A stretch of 64,000 bases of DNA from Shimia_B sp039815465 (GCA_039815465.1 JBCBZG010000002.1:248001-312000), one strand, 5' to 3'; shown: positions 16,365 to 24,835, numbered from the stretch's first letter. Notes: a model not told the origin generated them from the sequence alone. Translations and numbers: made by a program.

Positions 16365-17984
16365 TCAATGCCCGCCGGACAGGATGCCCGTGCGCACGCC
16401 GTAGTCGGCGGCGATTTGGTAGTCCGGGTCATCATCGCTTTCGACCACGAGGTGACCCGCATTGGACAAAAGCGTGTGGCATTCTTTGCTCAGGTGACGC
16501 AGTTGCAGCCGCTTCCCGGCGGCCTCGTACTTCCCGGCCATCGCCTCGATCGCTTGCAACGCGGATTGGTCGGCCACGCGGCTGTCGGCAAAGTCCACGA
16601 TCACGTCGCGCGGGTCGTCCTTGACGTTGAACAGCTCGATAAACCCGTCCGCCGACCCGAAAAAGAGCGGCCCTTGCACCTGGTAAACCCGCGCCCCTTC
16701 CGGCGTGATGTAGGTCTTGGCCGCGATGCGCGTGGCGTTTTGCCAGGCATAGGCCAAGGCGCTGACGATCACGCCCACGACAACCGCGATGGCGAGGTCG
16801 GTCATCACGGTCACCACCGTCACCAGCACGATCACAAACGCATCGATGCGCGGCACCTTCCGCATGATCTTAAAGCTGTTCCAGGCGAATGTGCCGATCA
16901 CCACCATGAACATCACGCCCACGAGCGCCGCCAGCGGGATCTGCTCAATCGCCGGTGACAGAAAGATGATAAAGGCCAGCAGAAACAGCGCCGCCACGAT
17001 CCCCGAAATCCGCGTCCGTGCGCCGGACTTCACGTTGATCATCGACTGGCCGATCATCGCACAGCCGCCCATGCCACTAAAGAACCCCGTCACGGTGTTC
17101 GCCACGCCCTGCGCAACGCATTCTTGGCTCGACCCGCCACGCGTATTCGTCATCTCGCCCACGAGGTTCAGCGTCAGCAGGCTTTCGATCAGGCCAATGG
17201 CAGCAAGGATGATCGCGTAGGGCGCAATGATCTGCAGCGTCTCCAGCGTCAGCGGCACCATGGGGATGTGAAAGCTCGGCAGCCCCCCCTCGATGGAGGC
17301 GAGGTCGCCCACGCGCGGGACATCGATGCCAAAGGCGATCACGATCCCGGCCACAATCGCGATCCCTGCGAGCGGTGCGGGGATCGCTTTCGTTACCCGG
17401 GGCATCCCCCAGATGATGGCCATTGTCAGCGCAACGAGCCCCAGCATCCAGTAAAGCGGCAGGCCCGACATCCACTCCCCACCCGTCATGCCGTGCCCGT
17501 CAGAGACCATGGAGCCTGGCACTTTGAACTGGCCAAGCTGGGCGAGGAAAATCACGATAGCGAGCCCGTTCACGAACCCCAGCATCACCGGGTGTGGGAC
17601 GAGGCGGATAAACTTCCCCCATCGCATCACGCCCACCACGATCTGGATCAGCCCCATCAGGACCACCGTGGCAAAAAGGTACTCGACCCCGTGCACCGCC
17701 ACGAGCGACACCATGACCACAGCCAAAGCCCCCGTCGCGCCGGAGATCATGCCAGGACGCCCCCCGATAAGCGCCGTGATCAGGCCCACGATAAACGCCG
17801 CATAAAGGCCCACCAGCGGGTGAACCCCGGCGACAAAGGCAAAGGCCACGGCCTCCGGCACCAGCGCGAGCGCCACCGTCAGACCGGCCAAAAGCTCGAT
17901 CCTGAGCCGCGCCACGCTCAATCCCCCCGCCTGCAACGCATCCCTCGACATCGAATTGCCGAACGCAGAAAGGATACGGGTCAT
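16365..17984 (-). CDS. SulP-family anion permease with STAS domain, 539 aa
   Basis: About ten to twelve transmembrane segments carry the SulP signature: ELLAGLTVALALVPEAVAFAFVAGVHPLVGLYAAF, split here for length, then GRPGMISGATGALAVV. A C-terminal STAS domain covers about residues 430-525 (VYQVQGPLFFGSADGF, DFADSRVADQSALQAI). It likely imports sulfate or bicarbonate, or swaps anions, with sodium or protons; the exact ion cannot be told. The ATG at 17984 has AGGA 8 bases upstream. Confidence 0.9.
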   Translation of the reverse strand: MTRILSAFGNSMSRDALQAGGLSVARLRIELLAGLTVALALVPEAVAFAFVAGVHPLVGLYAAFIVGLITALIGGRPGMISGATGALAVVMVSLVAVHGVEYLFATVVLMGLIQIVVGVMRWGKFIRLVPHPVMLGFVNGLAIVIFLAQLGQFKVPGSMVSDGHGMTGGEWMSGLPLYWMLGLVALTMAIIWGMPRVTKAIPAPLAGIAIVAGIVIAFGIDVPRVGDLASIEGGLPSFHIPMVPLTLETLQIIAPYAIILAAIGLIESLLTLNLVGEMTNTRGGSSQECVAQGVANTVTGFFSGMGGCAMIGQSMINVKSGARTRISGIVAALFLLAFIIFLSPAIEQIPLAALVGVMFMVVIGTFAWNSFKIMRKVPRIDAFVIVLVTVVTVMTDLAIAVVVGVIVSALAYAWQNATRIAAKTYITPEGARVYQVQGPLFFGSADGFIELFNVKDDPRDVIVDFADSRVADQSALQAIEAMAGKYEAAGKRLQLRHLSKECHTLLSNAGHLVVESDDDPDYQIAADYGVRTGILSGGH

Positions 17985-18271
17985 GGGCGGGTCCTGTTTT
18001 TTGGGGCTCTTTTGCTCAAGCCCCCGCACATAGCGGGCTCAGCGGAAATTGCACGGTATTCTTGCGCATACCCGCCATGCGTTTAACATCTGTTAAGCGA
18101 GTGCGACCCATCCGTGCGGCGCGGGGGCAAATTCTGAACCGCTTGGTCGAAAATTGTGCAGGTGCAACATTTTGCAGGCCAATGCGCCCGCAGGGGCGCG
18201 GGCGACATTCCGCGTCTTCCAATTTTTCGGGCCCTGTGCCCTACTTCGACCATTCCCGCAGGAGGCGCCCT
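17985..18271. promoter_or_regulatory. Divergent sulP/mtnP intergenic region with two palindromes
   Basis: 287 bases without a gene, between divergent starts, so it should hold both promoters. TTAACA-TC-TGTTAA at 18083-18096 is a perfect 6+6 palindrome. AAAATTGTGCA at 18150-18160 and TGCAACATTTT at 18163-18173 form an imperfect 11+11 palindrome (9 matches). These are candidate operators; no regulator can be named. No riboswitch-like fold was recognised by eye. Confidence 0.4.
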
Positions 18272-19144
18272 ATGCAAGACATCCACCTGGCCATCATCGG
18301 CGGCTCCGGCCTGTATCAAATCGACGGGCTCGAAAGCGCCGCGTGGCGCGACGTCGACACCCCCTGGGGCACACCGTCAGACGCGATCCTGACAGGACAG
18401 CTCGGCGGGATGCCAATGTCGTTTCTGCCGCGCCACGGGCGCGGGCATGTGCAATCGCCCACCACCGTCCCCTACCGCGCCAATATCGACGCACTCAAAC
18501 GCATCGGTGCGACCCATGTCGTCAGCGTCTCCGCCTGCGGGTCCTTTCGGGAGGAGATGGCGCCGGGCGATTTCGTCATCATCGACCAGTTCATCGACCG
18601 CACCTTTGCGCGGGAAAAAAGCTTCTTCGGCACCGGCTGCGTGGCCCATGTGAGCGTGGCCCACCCGATCTGCGATGCGCTGGCGGACGTGTGCGAGTCC
18701 GCCTCCCGCGGCGCGGGCGTCAAAACCCACCGCGGCGGCACGTATCTGGCCATGGAGGGCCCGCAGTTTTCGACCCTGGCCGAATCCAAGCTCTACCGTG
18801 AAGTCTGGGGCTGCGACGTCATCGGCATGACCAACATGCCCGAAGCCAAACTCGCCCGCGAAGCCGAACTCTGCTACGCCTCTGTGGCCATGATCACCGA
18901 CTACGACAGCTGGCACCCTGAACACGGGTCCGTCGACATCACCCAGATCGTCGAAGTGCTCCACGGCAACGCCGACAAGGCGCGCGCCATGGTCGCCGCA
19001 ATCCCGGCCCTACTGGCAAAGGCAGAGCCCTGCACCCAAGGCTGCCACACCGCGCTCGACCACGCTCTGATCACGCCACCAGAGCACCGTGACCCCGCGC
19101 TGATGGCCAAGCTCGACGCCGTGGCCGGGCGGGTGCTGGGCTGA
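18272..19144 (+). CDS. mtnP: S-methyl-5'-thioadenosine phosphorylase, 290 aa
   Basis: Cleaves methylthioadenosine with phosphate to adenine and methylthioribose-1-phosphate. Motifs: IGGSGLYQ, FLPRHGRGH, SPTTVPYRANI, HRGGTYLAMEGPQFSTLAES and the substrate-specificity block GMTNMPEAKLAREAELCY, plus DYDSWHPEHGSV. The Asn-Asp-type contacts favour MTA over guanosine or inosine. The start at 18272 has GCAGGAGG seven bases upstream. The adenine product is the substrate of apt 1.6 kb downstream, which fits a salvage cluster. Confidence 0.93.
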   Translation: MQDIHLAIIGGSGLYQIDGLESAAWRDVDTPWGTPSDAILTGQLGGMPMSFLPRHGRGHVQSPTTVPYRANIDALKRIGATHVVSVSACGSFREEMAPGDFVIIDQFIDRTFAREKSFFGTGCVAHVSVAHPICDALADVCESASRGAGVKTHRGGTYLAMEGPQFSTLAESKLYREVWGCDVIGMTNMPEAKLAREAELCYASVAMITDYDSWHPEHGSVDITQIVEVLHGNADKARAMVAAIPALLAKAEPCTQGCHTALDHALITPPEHRDPALMAKLDAVAGRVLG

Positions 19145-19467
19145 TGGAGATCACACGCGAGCGCGCCATGCAGAATATCAAATATGGAATCGGCCTAATG
19201 GCGTTTGGGGCGATAAACAGTTTCATTTTTATAGAATACAGAGAGTTCGTGTTGGAACATGGCCTCAACATACCACTGTTTGTGCTTGGGCCGTTGGCGA
19301 TGTTTTGGGGATTCGTCCGCACGAGTCATTTCGGCACTGCCCCGATCCTAAAACACGCTGCAGGCGGGTCTAAACTGTTCAATTCATTCTTTTTTTACCC
19401 ATTCGTCCCTGCCCTCAAAGACAAAGATGAAGAGGACGGCAAAGACAAGAAACAGCCTCTCAAATGA
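19144..19467 (+). CDS. Small membrane protein of unknown function, 107 aa
   Basis: No family recognised. Two hydrophobic helices are visible (YGIGLMAFGAINSFIFI and IPLFVLGPLAMFWGF), followed by a charged tail (DKDEEDGKDKKQ). The ATG overlaps the mtnP stop (TGATG); a second ATG at 19168 is an alternative. Codon use and base composition are distinctly more AT-rich than in mtnP and the LysE genes on either side, so it may have been inserted into this cluster. Confidence 0.6.
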   Translation: MEITRERAMQNIKYGIGLMAFGAINSFIFIEYREFVLEHGLNIPLFVLGPLAMFWGFVRTSHFGTAPILKHAAGGSKLFNSFFFYPFVPALKDKDEEDGKDKKQPLK

Positions 19468-19521
19468 TGCGCTAACCCATCTCATCTAGCTCTAATCTAC
19501 TGCCTCCCAAGGGATTCCCCT

Positions 19522-20148
19522 ATGACCTTCGACCTCTGGCTCGCCTTCGTGGCTGCCTCCACCGCCCTCCTCCTGATCCCCGGCCCCACCGTCCTGCTCG
19601 TCCTGTCCTACGCGCTGTCCCAAGGCCGCCGCGTGGCCGTCGCCTCCGCCGCAGGCGTGGCGCTGGGCGACCTCATCGCCATGAGCGCCGCGCTCCTCGG
19701 GCTGGGCGCAATAATCGCCACCTCAGCCCTCGCCTTTACGATCCTCAAATGGGTCGGCGCGGCCTATCTGATCTGGCTGGGTTTCCGGATGCTTCGCAGC
19801 GCAGGTGCGGCCCCTTCCCTTACGGACGCCCCACAAACAGAGGCCCGCGGGATCTTCGGCCACGCTGCCCTCGTCACCGCATTGAACCCGAAAAGCATCG
19901 GCTTCTTCGTCGCCTTCGTCCCCCAGTTCATCACGCCCGATGCCGCATTCGCCCCCCAAGCCGCGGTCCTCATCGCCACCTTCGTCGGCCTCGCAGCGCT
20001 CAACGTGCTCGCCTATGCGCTCGCCGCCGACGCCATGCGCGCCCGCCTTGCGCGGCCTTCCGTTATCAAACGCCTCACCCAAGCGGGCGGTGTCACGCTC
20101 ATGGCCATGGGCATCCTCACCGCCACGCTTCGCCGCGGCACGGTCTGA
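19522..20148 (+). CDS. LysE-family amino acid exporter, 208 aa
   Basis: Six predicted transmembrane segments with the LysE/RhtB signature near the N-terminus (LLLIPGPTVLLVLSYALSQG) and GLGAIIATSALAFTILKWVGAAYLIWLG in the middle. Family members export basic or neutral amino acids, homoserine or threonine. It is followed four bases later by a paralogue. Substrate is unknown. Confidence 0.88.
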   Translation: MTFDLWLAFVAASTALLLIPGPTVLLVLSYALSQGRRVAVASAAGVALGDLIAMSAALLGLGAIIATSALAFTILKWVGAAYLIWLGFRMLRSAGAAPSLTDAPQTEARGIFGHAALVTALNPKSIGFFVAFVPQFITPDAAFAPQAAVLIATFVGLAALNVLAYALAADAMRARLARPSVIKRLTQAGGVTLMAMGILTATLRRGTV

Positions 20149-20152
20149 GCCG

Positions 20153-20770
20153 GTGGACGCCGCCCTCTTCACCCTCTTCCTCGCAGCCGCCGCGACCTTT
20201 GCCGTGATCCCCGGCCCCTCCATCGTCTACCTGATCGGGCGCACGCTGGCAGGCGGCCGCCGGGCGGGGTTTGCGGCCATGGCGGGCGTCCATGCGGGCG
20301 GCTATGTCCACATCCTCGCCGCCACCGCGGGCCTCGCGGCGCTCTTTGAGGCGGTGCCGCTTGCCTTCACACTCGTGAAAACAGCAGGCGCGGTCTATGT
20401 CGCCTATCTTGGCGTCCAGCTCCTGCGTCACCCTACAGACCTGAACCGCACGGCACCCGACGCCAGCCTGTCGTTTTGGCAAAGCGCGATGACGGAGGTG
20501 CTCAACCCCACCACCGCGCTCTTCTTCTTCGCCTTCTTGCCGCAATTCGTAAGCCCCGACGCCGCCCTGCCAGTGGCAGCACAGCTGCTGATCCTGGGCG
20601 TCATCACCAACCTGATGTTCTCGCTCGCCGACCTGCCTTTCGTGCTAGGCGCTGCCGCGGCGCGCCAAAAGCTCACCCAAACCCACCTCGCCGCCCGCAT
20701 CCAACAGGGCGGCGGCGCGCTCCTCGTCGCGCTCAGCGCGTATCTCCTTTTCAGCCGCAGCAACCCGTGA
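20153..20770 (+). CDS. Second LysE-family exporter, 205 aa
   Basis: A GTG start at 20153, four bases after the preceding stop, gives a protein that begins at the family start (VDAALFTLFLAAAATFAVIPGPSIVYLIG). The LysE signature, six hydrophobic helices and NPTTALFFFAFLPQF are present. The frame is open further upstream, but that part overlaps the first LysE gene in another frame and has no membrane pattern. It is tandem with the first exporter and seven bases from apt. Confidence 0.85.
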   Translation: MDAALFTLFLAAAATFAVIPGPSIVYLIGRTLAGGRRAGFAAMAGVHAGGYVHILAATAGLAALFEAVPLAFTLVKTAGAVYVAYLGVQLLRHPTDLNRTAPDASLSFWQSAMTEVLNPTTALFFFAFLPQFVSPDAALPVAAQLLILGVITNLMFSLADLPFVLGAAAARQKLTQTHLAARIQQGGGALLVALSAYLLFSRSNP

Positions 20771-20777
20771 GGGCCCC

Positions 20778-21308
20778 ATGAAAACGGTCAAAGACTACAT
20801 CCGCACCATCGTTGACTTCCCCCATGAAGGGATCCTCTTTCGCGATGTCACCACGCTCTTCGCCGACCCCCGCGGGCTCAGGCTTGCGGTGGATCAACTG
20901 CTTGACCCCTATGTCGGCACCCGCATCGACAAGGTCGCAGGGCTCGAAGCACGCGGGTTCATCCTGGGCGGCGCCATCGCCCACCAACTGTCCGTAGGCT
21001 TCGTCCCGATCCGCAAAAAGGGCAAACTGCCCGGCGCCACGATTTCCGAGGCCTATACGCTCGAATACGGAAAAGCGATCGTGGAGGTCCACGACGACGC
21101 CTTCGAACCAGGCGAACGCGTGCTCCTCGTCGATGACCTCCTCGCCACAGGAGGCACGGCCGCCGCAGGGATCAAACTCATCGAACGGCTCGGTGCCACC
21201 ACCATCGGCGTGGCCATCGTGATCGACCTGCCCGACCTCGGCGGGCGCAAGAAACTCGAGGCGATGGGCCAAGAGGTCCACAGCCTCTGCGCGTTCGAGG
21301 GACTCTGA
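20778..21308 (+). CDS. apt: Adenine phosphoribosyltransferase, 176 aa
   Basis: Turns adenine and PRPP into AMP. The PRPP-binding motif VLLVDDLLATGGTAAA (about residues 116-131) is exact, and IRTIVDFPHEGILFRDVTTL plus GLEARGFILGGAIAHQL match the family throughout. Length is typical. In this cluster it can recycle the adenine made by MtnP. A perfect hairpin follows at 21370. Confidence 0.96.
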   Translation: MKTVKDYIRTIVDFPHEGILFRDVTTLFADPRGLRLAVDQLLDPYVGTRIDKVAGLEARGFILGGAIAHQLSVGFVPIRKKGKLPGATISEAYTLEYGKAIVEVHDDAFEPGERVLLVDDLLATGGTAAAGIKLIERLGATTIGVAIVIDLPDLGGRKKLEAMGQEVHSLCAFEGL

Positions 21309-21369
21309 CCCTCCCAAACGTGCGACCCAGCGCGCCACCCTGTAGCCCGCGGCGCACCACCTGCGACCC

Positions 21370-21389
21370 GTGAGGGGCCAGCCCCTCAC
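21370..21389 (+). terminator. 9-bp hairpin after apt
   Basis: GTGAGGGGC (21370-21378) and GCCCCTCAC (21381-21389) pair perfectly across a CA turn, 61 bases after the apt stop. No T-run follows directly; an AT-rich family E repeat starts eight bases on. Confidence 0.5.
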
Positions 21390-21396
21390 ACTCCCC

Positions 21397-21459
21397 GAAG
21401 TATTTTCAGACATAAGAAAGGGGCACGGCACGCGTCTTTCTTACGTCCAAAAATACTTC
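21397..21459. repeat. Family E inverted pair
   Basis: A 24-base arm at 21397-21420 (GAAGTATTTT...TAAGAAAG) is repeated in inverted form at 21436-21459 with 21 of 24 positions matching; the spacer is 15 bases. The right arm is followed by CCCCGGAGG. A third copy, with nearly the same flank, is at 28926-28949. Confidence 0.75.
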
Positions 21460-21467
21460 CCCCGGAG

Positions 21468-21555
21468 GGCCGCCGAAGGCGGAACACGCGGCGCAGCCGC
21501 GCCCCCTTTGGTTCAAGCCTGAAAGGCGCAGAAGGGAGGCGGGCGGGCCCGACGT
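21468..21555 (+). repeat. Dispersed repeat family D, copy 2
   Basis: Matches 6847-6936 in inverted orientation. Hairpins are CCGCC-GAA-GGCGG, CGCGGC-GCA-GCCGCG and GCCT-GAA-AGGC. The second hairpin differs from copy 1 on both sides of its stem, keeping pairing. It directly abuts the family E right arm, upstream of the glcD-like gene's stop. Confidence 0.75.
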
Positions 21556-21579
21556 CGAAAAGGGCGGGGCGTTTGGTCG

Positions 21580-22983
21580 TTAGCGCAGCATCGCACCCGG
21601 GTTTAGGATGCCAACAGGATCAAGCGCCGTCTTGACCGCACGCATCATAGCAAGGAGCGCCGGGTCGCTATACCGCTCCAGGTCTTCGACTTTAAGCCGC
21701 CCGACGCCGTGTTCCGCGGCGACCGATCCGCCAAGCGCATGTACCAGATCATGGACCGCCGCTTTGATCGCGGGGCGTTCGTTTTCGTGATCGGCCCGGC
21801 GCCGCCCCGGCATCGGGAACACGTTGTAGTGCAGGTTCCCGTCCCCCACATGGCCAAAGCAGTTGATCCGAAACGCGCCAATCTGGTCGAGCTGCGGCCC
21901 GGCGGTGGCGATAAACTCCGGGATCGCCGATAGCGGCAGCGAGATATCGTGGGACGACACCGACCCGATCCGGCGGTTGGCCTCCGGGATGTGCTCGCGC
22001 ACCGACCACAGGCCTTGGCGCTGCTGCTCGGACTGCGCGATCACCGCGTCGCCCACGAGCTCCTCCGCCGCCTCATAGAGCGTCTCAAAGGCCACTGGCG
22101 CGCTCAGGCCCCGCGGCAGGCCCAGATCGATCAGCACGCACCACGCGGGCGGCGTGTCAAAGGGCAGCCGGATGTCGGGCAGCGTCTCCGCCAAAAACGC
22201 AAAGCTCTGCGCATGGATGAGCTCAAAGGCGCTCACGCCCTCTCCCACCTGCGCGCGCGCCAGCGCCAACAGCGCCAGCGCCGCCTCGGGGGAGGCGACC
22301 TCGAACACCGCCGTGCCCTGCTCTGCGGGCACAGGCGCGAGCTTAAGCGCGGCCGCGGTGATCACGCCCAGTGTCCCTTCTGAGCCGATCATCAGGTTGC
22401 GCAGGTCGTAGCCCGCGTTGTCCTTCCGCAGGCGTGAGAGCCCATTCCACACGGTCCCATCCGCCAGCACAACCTCAAGCCCCAGGCACAGGTCCCGCGC
22501 ATTGCCGTAGCGCAGCACGTTGACCCCGCCCGCATTGGTGGCGAGCACACCGCCCACCCGCGCCGAGCCCTCGGACGCAAGCGAGAGCGGAAAGAGCCGA
22601 CCGGCCCGCTCTGCCGCCGCCTGCACATCGGCGAGCACCATGCCCGCTTCCACCACGATGGCGTTTTCGTCTGGGTAAAGCCCGCGCAGCGCCGTCATGC
22701 GTTCGAGCGAGATCACGATCGGCGCCACTCCGTCCTGCGCCACTTGCCCGCCCACAAGACCCGTGCCGCCGCCATAGGGCACCACCGGGCAGCGCGCGCC
22801 ATGGGCCAGGCGCAGCACGGTGGCGACCTCGTCTACGTTGGAGGGCGCCACGATCACACCGGCCTGCCCGCTATAGCGACCGCGGGGCTCCTCGAAATAG
22901 CGCGGCTCGGGCGCCTTAAAGGCCGCGGGCGGAAGGGCCGCGCGGAGCGCGGTGACTAGGGCATCATCGACGGCGTTTAACAT
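21580..22983 (-). CDS. FAD-binding oxidoreductase, GlcD/D-2-hydroxyacid dehydrogenase type, 467 aa
   Basis: An FAD-binding PCMH domain (VVPYGGGTGLVGGQ at about residue 70, ATNAGGVNVLRYGNARDL) is followed by a FAD-linked oxidase C-terminal domain with HVGDGNLHYNVFP and EHGVGRLK. The end GILNPGAML is the family close. It oxidises a D-2-hydroxy acid (lactate, glycolate or 2-hydroxyglutarate); which one cannot be decided. Neighbour: an MBL-fold protein gene 31 bases upstream on the same strand, probably co-transcribed. Confidence 0.9.
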   Translation of the reverse strand: MLNAVDDALVTALRAALPPAAFKAPEPRYFEEPRGRYSGQAGVIVAPSNVDEVATVLRLAHGARCPVVPYGGGTGLVGGQVAQDGVAPIVISLERMTALRGLYPDENAIVVEAGMVLADVQAAAERAGRLFPLSLASEGSARVGGVLATNAGGVNVLRYGNARDLCLGLEVVLADGTVWNGLSRLRKDNAGYDLRNLMIGSEGTLGVITAAALKLAPVPAEQGTAVFEVASPEAALALLALARAQVGEGVSAFELIHAQSFAFLAETLPDIRLPFDTPPAWCVLIDLGLPRGLSAPVAFETLYEAAEELVGDAVIAQSEQQRQGLWSVREHIPEANRRIGSVSSHDISLPLSAIPEFIATAGPQLDQIGAFRINCFGHVGDGNLHYNVFPMPGRRRADHENERPAIKAAVHDLVHALGGSVAAEHGVGRLKVEDLERYSDPALLAMMRAVKTALDPVGILNPGAMLR

Positions 22984-23014
22984 GGGCCCGACAAACCACG
23001 TCGCAGCGCCACTG

Positions 23015-23851
23015 TCACTGCGGCTCGCGCAAGAATTGCGGGCGCAGGACGCGGATGGTGGGCCGTGAAGGCAGGTTGCGCAAGCTGACAGTAACGCTCG
23101 TGTCGCCCAGCCGCTCAATCGCGAAATCACTGGCCATTTCGACCAGGAAACGGTCCAAGTTCGCCTCGCTGAACCAATGCATCGGCAACACCAGCGAGGA
23201 CCGCAGCCGGTTGAGCATGCGCTTGACCTCCGCCGTGCCGAGCGTAAAGCCGCCATCCACGGGCACCATCACCACGTCGAGCCGCCCCAGTGCCGCGTAT
23301 TGCGCGTCGTCCGGCTCGTGGTGGAGATGCCCCATATGCCCGATGCAGAGCCCCTCGGTCTCGAACACAAAGATGGAATTGGCATCCTCTTGCACTTCGG
23401 TAGACCCAAAAGAAAACGCGCCGGGACGGGTGTCGGTGGTCACGTTGCGCACGAGCATCTCGCCCACCTCCAGCCGGTGCCGCGCGGGCGCGCCGTCTTG
23501 CCACCAGCCTTGCAGCACGTTTGGGATCGCGGGGTCCGGGATGGCCGTCCAATGGGTCCCGTGGGCGTTGTTCATCGTGACCACGTCTGGGACAAAATCC
23601 ACGAGCCCGATGAAGCCATTGTAATCCGTCACCGCCGTCGCGCCGGAGGCCGACTGGATCAGGAACATCGAATGATCAACATAAGAAATCCGCACGCTGA
23701 ACGGGTCGAGCGGATCGCGGAAACTCGCGCGGTGAATGTACTCGATCCCCGGCGCGGCATCCGCGATGGCAATGCAGTGGCTGGGCCGCTCAGATTGGGC
23801 GAAGGCGGGCGATGCGAGCATCAGGGCGAGGAGGAGGGTCAGCAAGCGCAT
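23015..23851 (-). CDS. Periplasmic MBL-fold metallohydrolase-like protein, 278 aa
   Basis: A signal peptide (LLTLLLALMLASPAFAQ) precedes an UlaG-like metallo-beta-lactamase fold. The ATG at 23851 is preferred over one seven codons earlier because the signal begins there. Metal-binding positions are altered: instead of HxHxDH there is NNAHGTHW, with later GHMGHLHH, PVDGG and LPMHW. Binding of one or two metals is plausible but activity is uncertain. It is just upstream of the GlcD-like gene. Confidence 0.75.
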   Translation of the reverse strand: MRLLTLLLALMLASPAFAQSERPSHCIAIADAAPGIEYIHRASFRDPLDPFSVRISYVDHSMFLIQSASGATAVTDYNGFIGLVDFVPDVVTMNNAHGTHWTAIPDPAIPNVLQGWWQDGAPARHRLEVGEMLVRNVTTDTRPGAFSFGSTEVQEDANSIFVFETEGLCIGHMGHLHHEPDDAQYAALGRLDVVMVPVDGGFTLGTAEVKRMLNRLRSSLVLPMHWFSEANLDRFLVEMASDFAIERLGDTSVTVSLRNLPSRPTIRVLRPQFLREPQ

Positions 23852-24066
23852 GTGATCAAAAATAGCGCGCACCAGCGGATGTCGACTCAGAAGAATTTGC
23901 TGCGCGGGTTCTGTTCAATGCGCGCTTCTGCGGAGCGCAGTCAAACCGCACAAAAACTCGGGAAGCAGACACGTCGCCTGCTTGACACTCAATCCATCCC
24001 CGAAATTAGTTGATCGTGCATCCAATTTTTGTTTGTAGTCAATCCAGTGTACCGAAGGAGGCTCCA

Positions 24067-24645
24067 ATGTACGTACGTCGCTTGCTCGCAGCCCTGTTCA
24101 TCATGGCACAGGCCACAGTCGCCCAAGCGGCAACTCTGACCTCAACCTTTACGCAGGTTGGTGCAGATGTCGTTTTAGAAGTATCGGGGTCAGTCGATTT
24201 AACGGGCTACATCGCTGCCGGGCCAGACACTGGTTCCGGCGGTACAATCAATCCAGGGCTCTCAGGCCTTTCATCGGGAGCAGCAGGAACCGGTGATTCA
24301 TACCTAGCCATAAGCGGGGTTGGCATATCCGGTTTTGGCGGCGTCCTCACATCGACTTCGAACTCCAACAGCGGCGATACCATTGTGTTGGCCGTAGCGG
24401 GGGCACCTTTTTTTCTGATTTTGCCTACCGGCTATGTCTCAGGCAACGCTCTCCTGTCTTCTTCCACCTTCGCGAGCACTGACTTTACAACGCTTGCCCT
24501 GACACCTGGGAGCTATCAAGCGTCAGCAGGCAACACGACCTTTGACATTATTGTAGGAGCGGCCCCCGTCCCGCTGCCCGCTGCGCTGCCGCTTCTACTC
24601 GCTGGGTTTGGGGGCTTAGGCCTGCTGCGGCGGCGCAGATCGTAA
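24067..24645 (+). CDS. Secreted VPLPA-CTERM protein, 192 aa
   Basis: AAGGAGG lies five bases before the ATG at 24067. A signal peptide (LLAALFIMAQATVAQA) leads to a Ser/Thr/Gly-rich beta region with no recognised fold. The C-terminus is VPLPA, a Leu/Ala/Gly helix and RRRRS, a classic exosortase sorting tail. Composition is more AT-rich than the surrounding genes. This is the third such protein in the window. Confidence 0.82.
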   Translation: MYVRRLLAALFIMAQATVAQAATLTSTFTQVGADVVLEVSGSVDLTGYIAAGPDTGSGGTINPGLSGLSSGAAGTGDSYLAISGVGISGFGGVLTSTSNSNSGDTIVLAVAGAPFFLILPTGYVSGNALLSSSTFASTDFTTLALTPGSYQASAGNTTFDIIVGAAPVPLPAALPLLLAGFGGLGLLRRRRS

Positions 24646-24663
24646 GCGCTCAGCCGCGCCGGT

Positions 24664-24822
24664 GCCGGGTCGGGGACCGGTGGTCCGACGCTTGTTCGGG
24701 GCACTTTATGGATCAAGGATATCGCTCTGCCAAAGCGACGCGCCAAGCTTTGCCATGCCACCGGGCCGCGGGACGACCCGGCGGCGGCGCGGCGGGCTTC
24801 GCCCTTGTTCCGCGCCCGGGCA
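24664..24822 (-). repeat. Structured intergenic repeat family C, copy 4 (inverted)
   Basis: On the minus strand: hairpin GGCGCGG/CCGCGCC enclosing AACAA and GGGC-GAA-GCCC, then a stem GCCGGGTCG (24774-24782) pairing exactly with CGACCCGGC (24664-24672), and inside it CCATAAAGTGCCCCG. The stem sequences differ from copies 1 and 3 but pairing is kept. It lies between convergent gene ends. Confidence 0.7.
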
Positions 24823-24835
24823 CTTAGATCAAAGG

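Noticed and set aside
18083..18096. Possible CtrA site before mtnP
   Set aside because: The two TTAA are six, not seven, bases apart; kept only as an unnamed palindrome.
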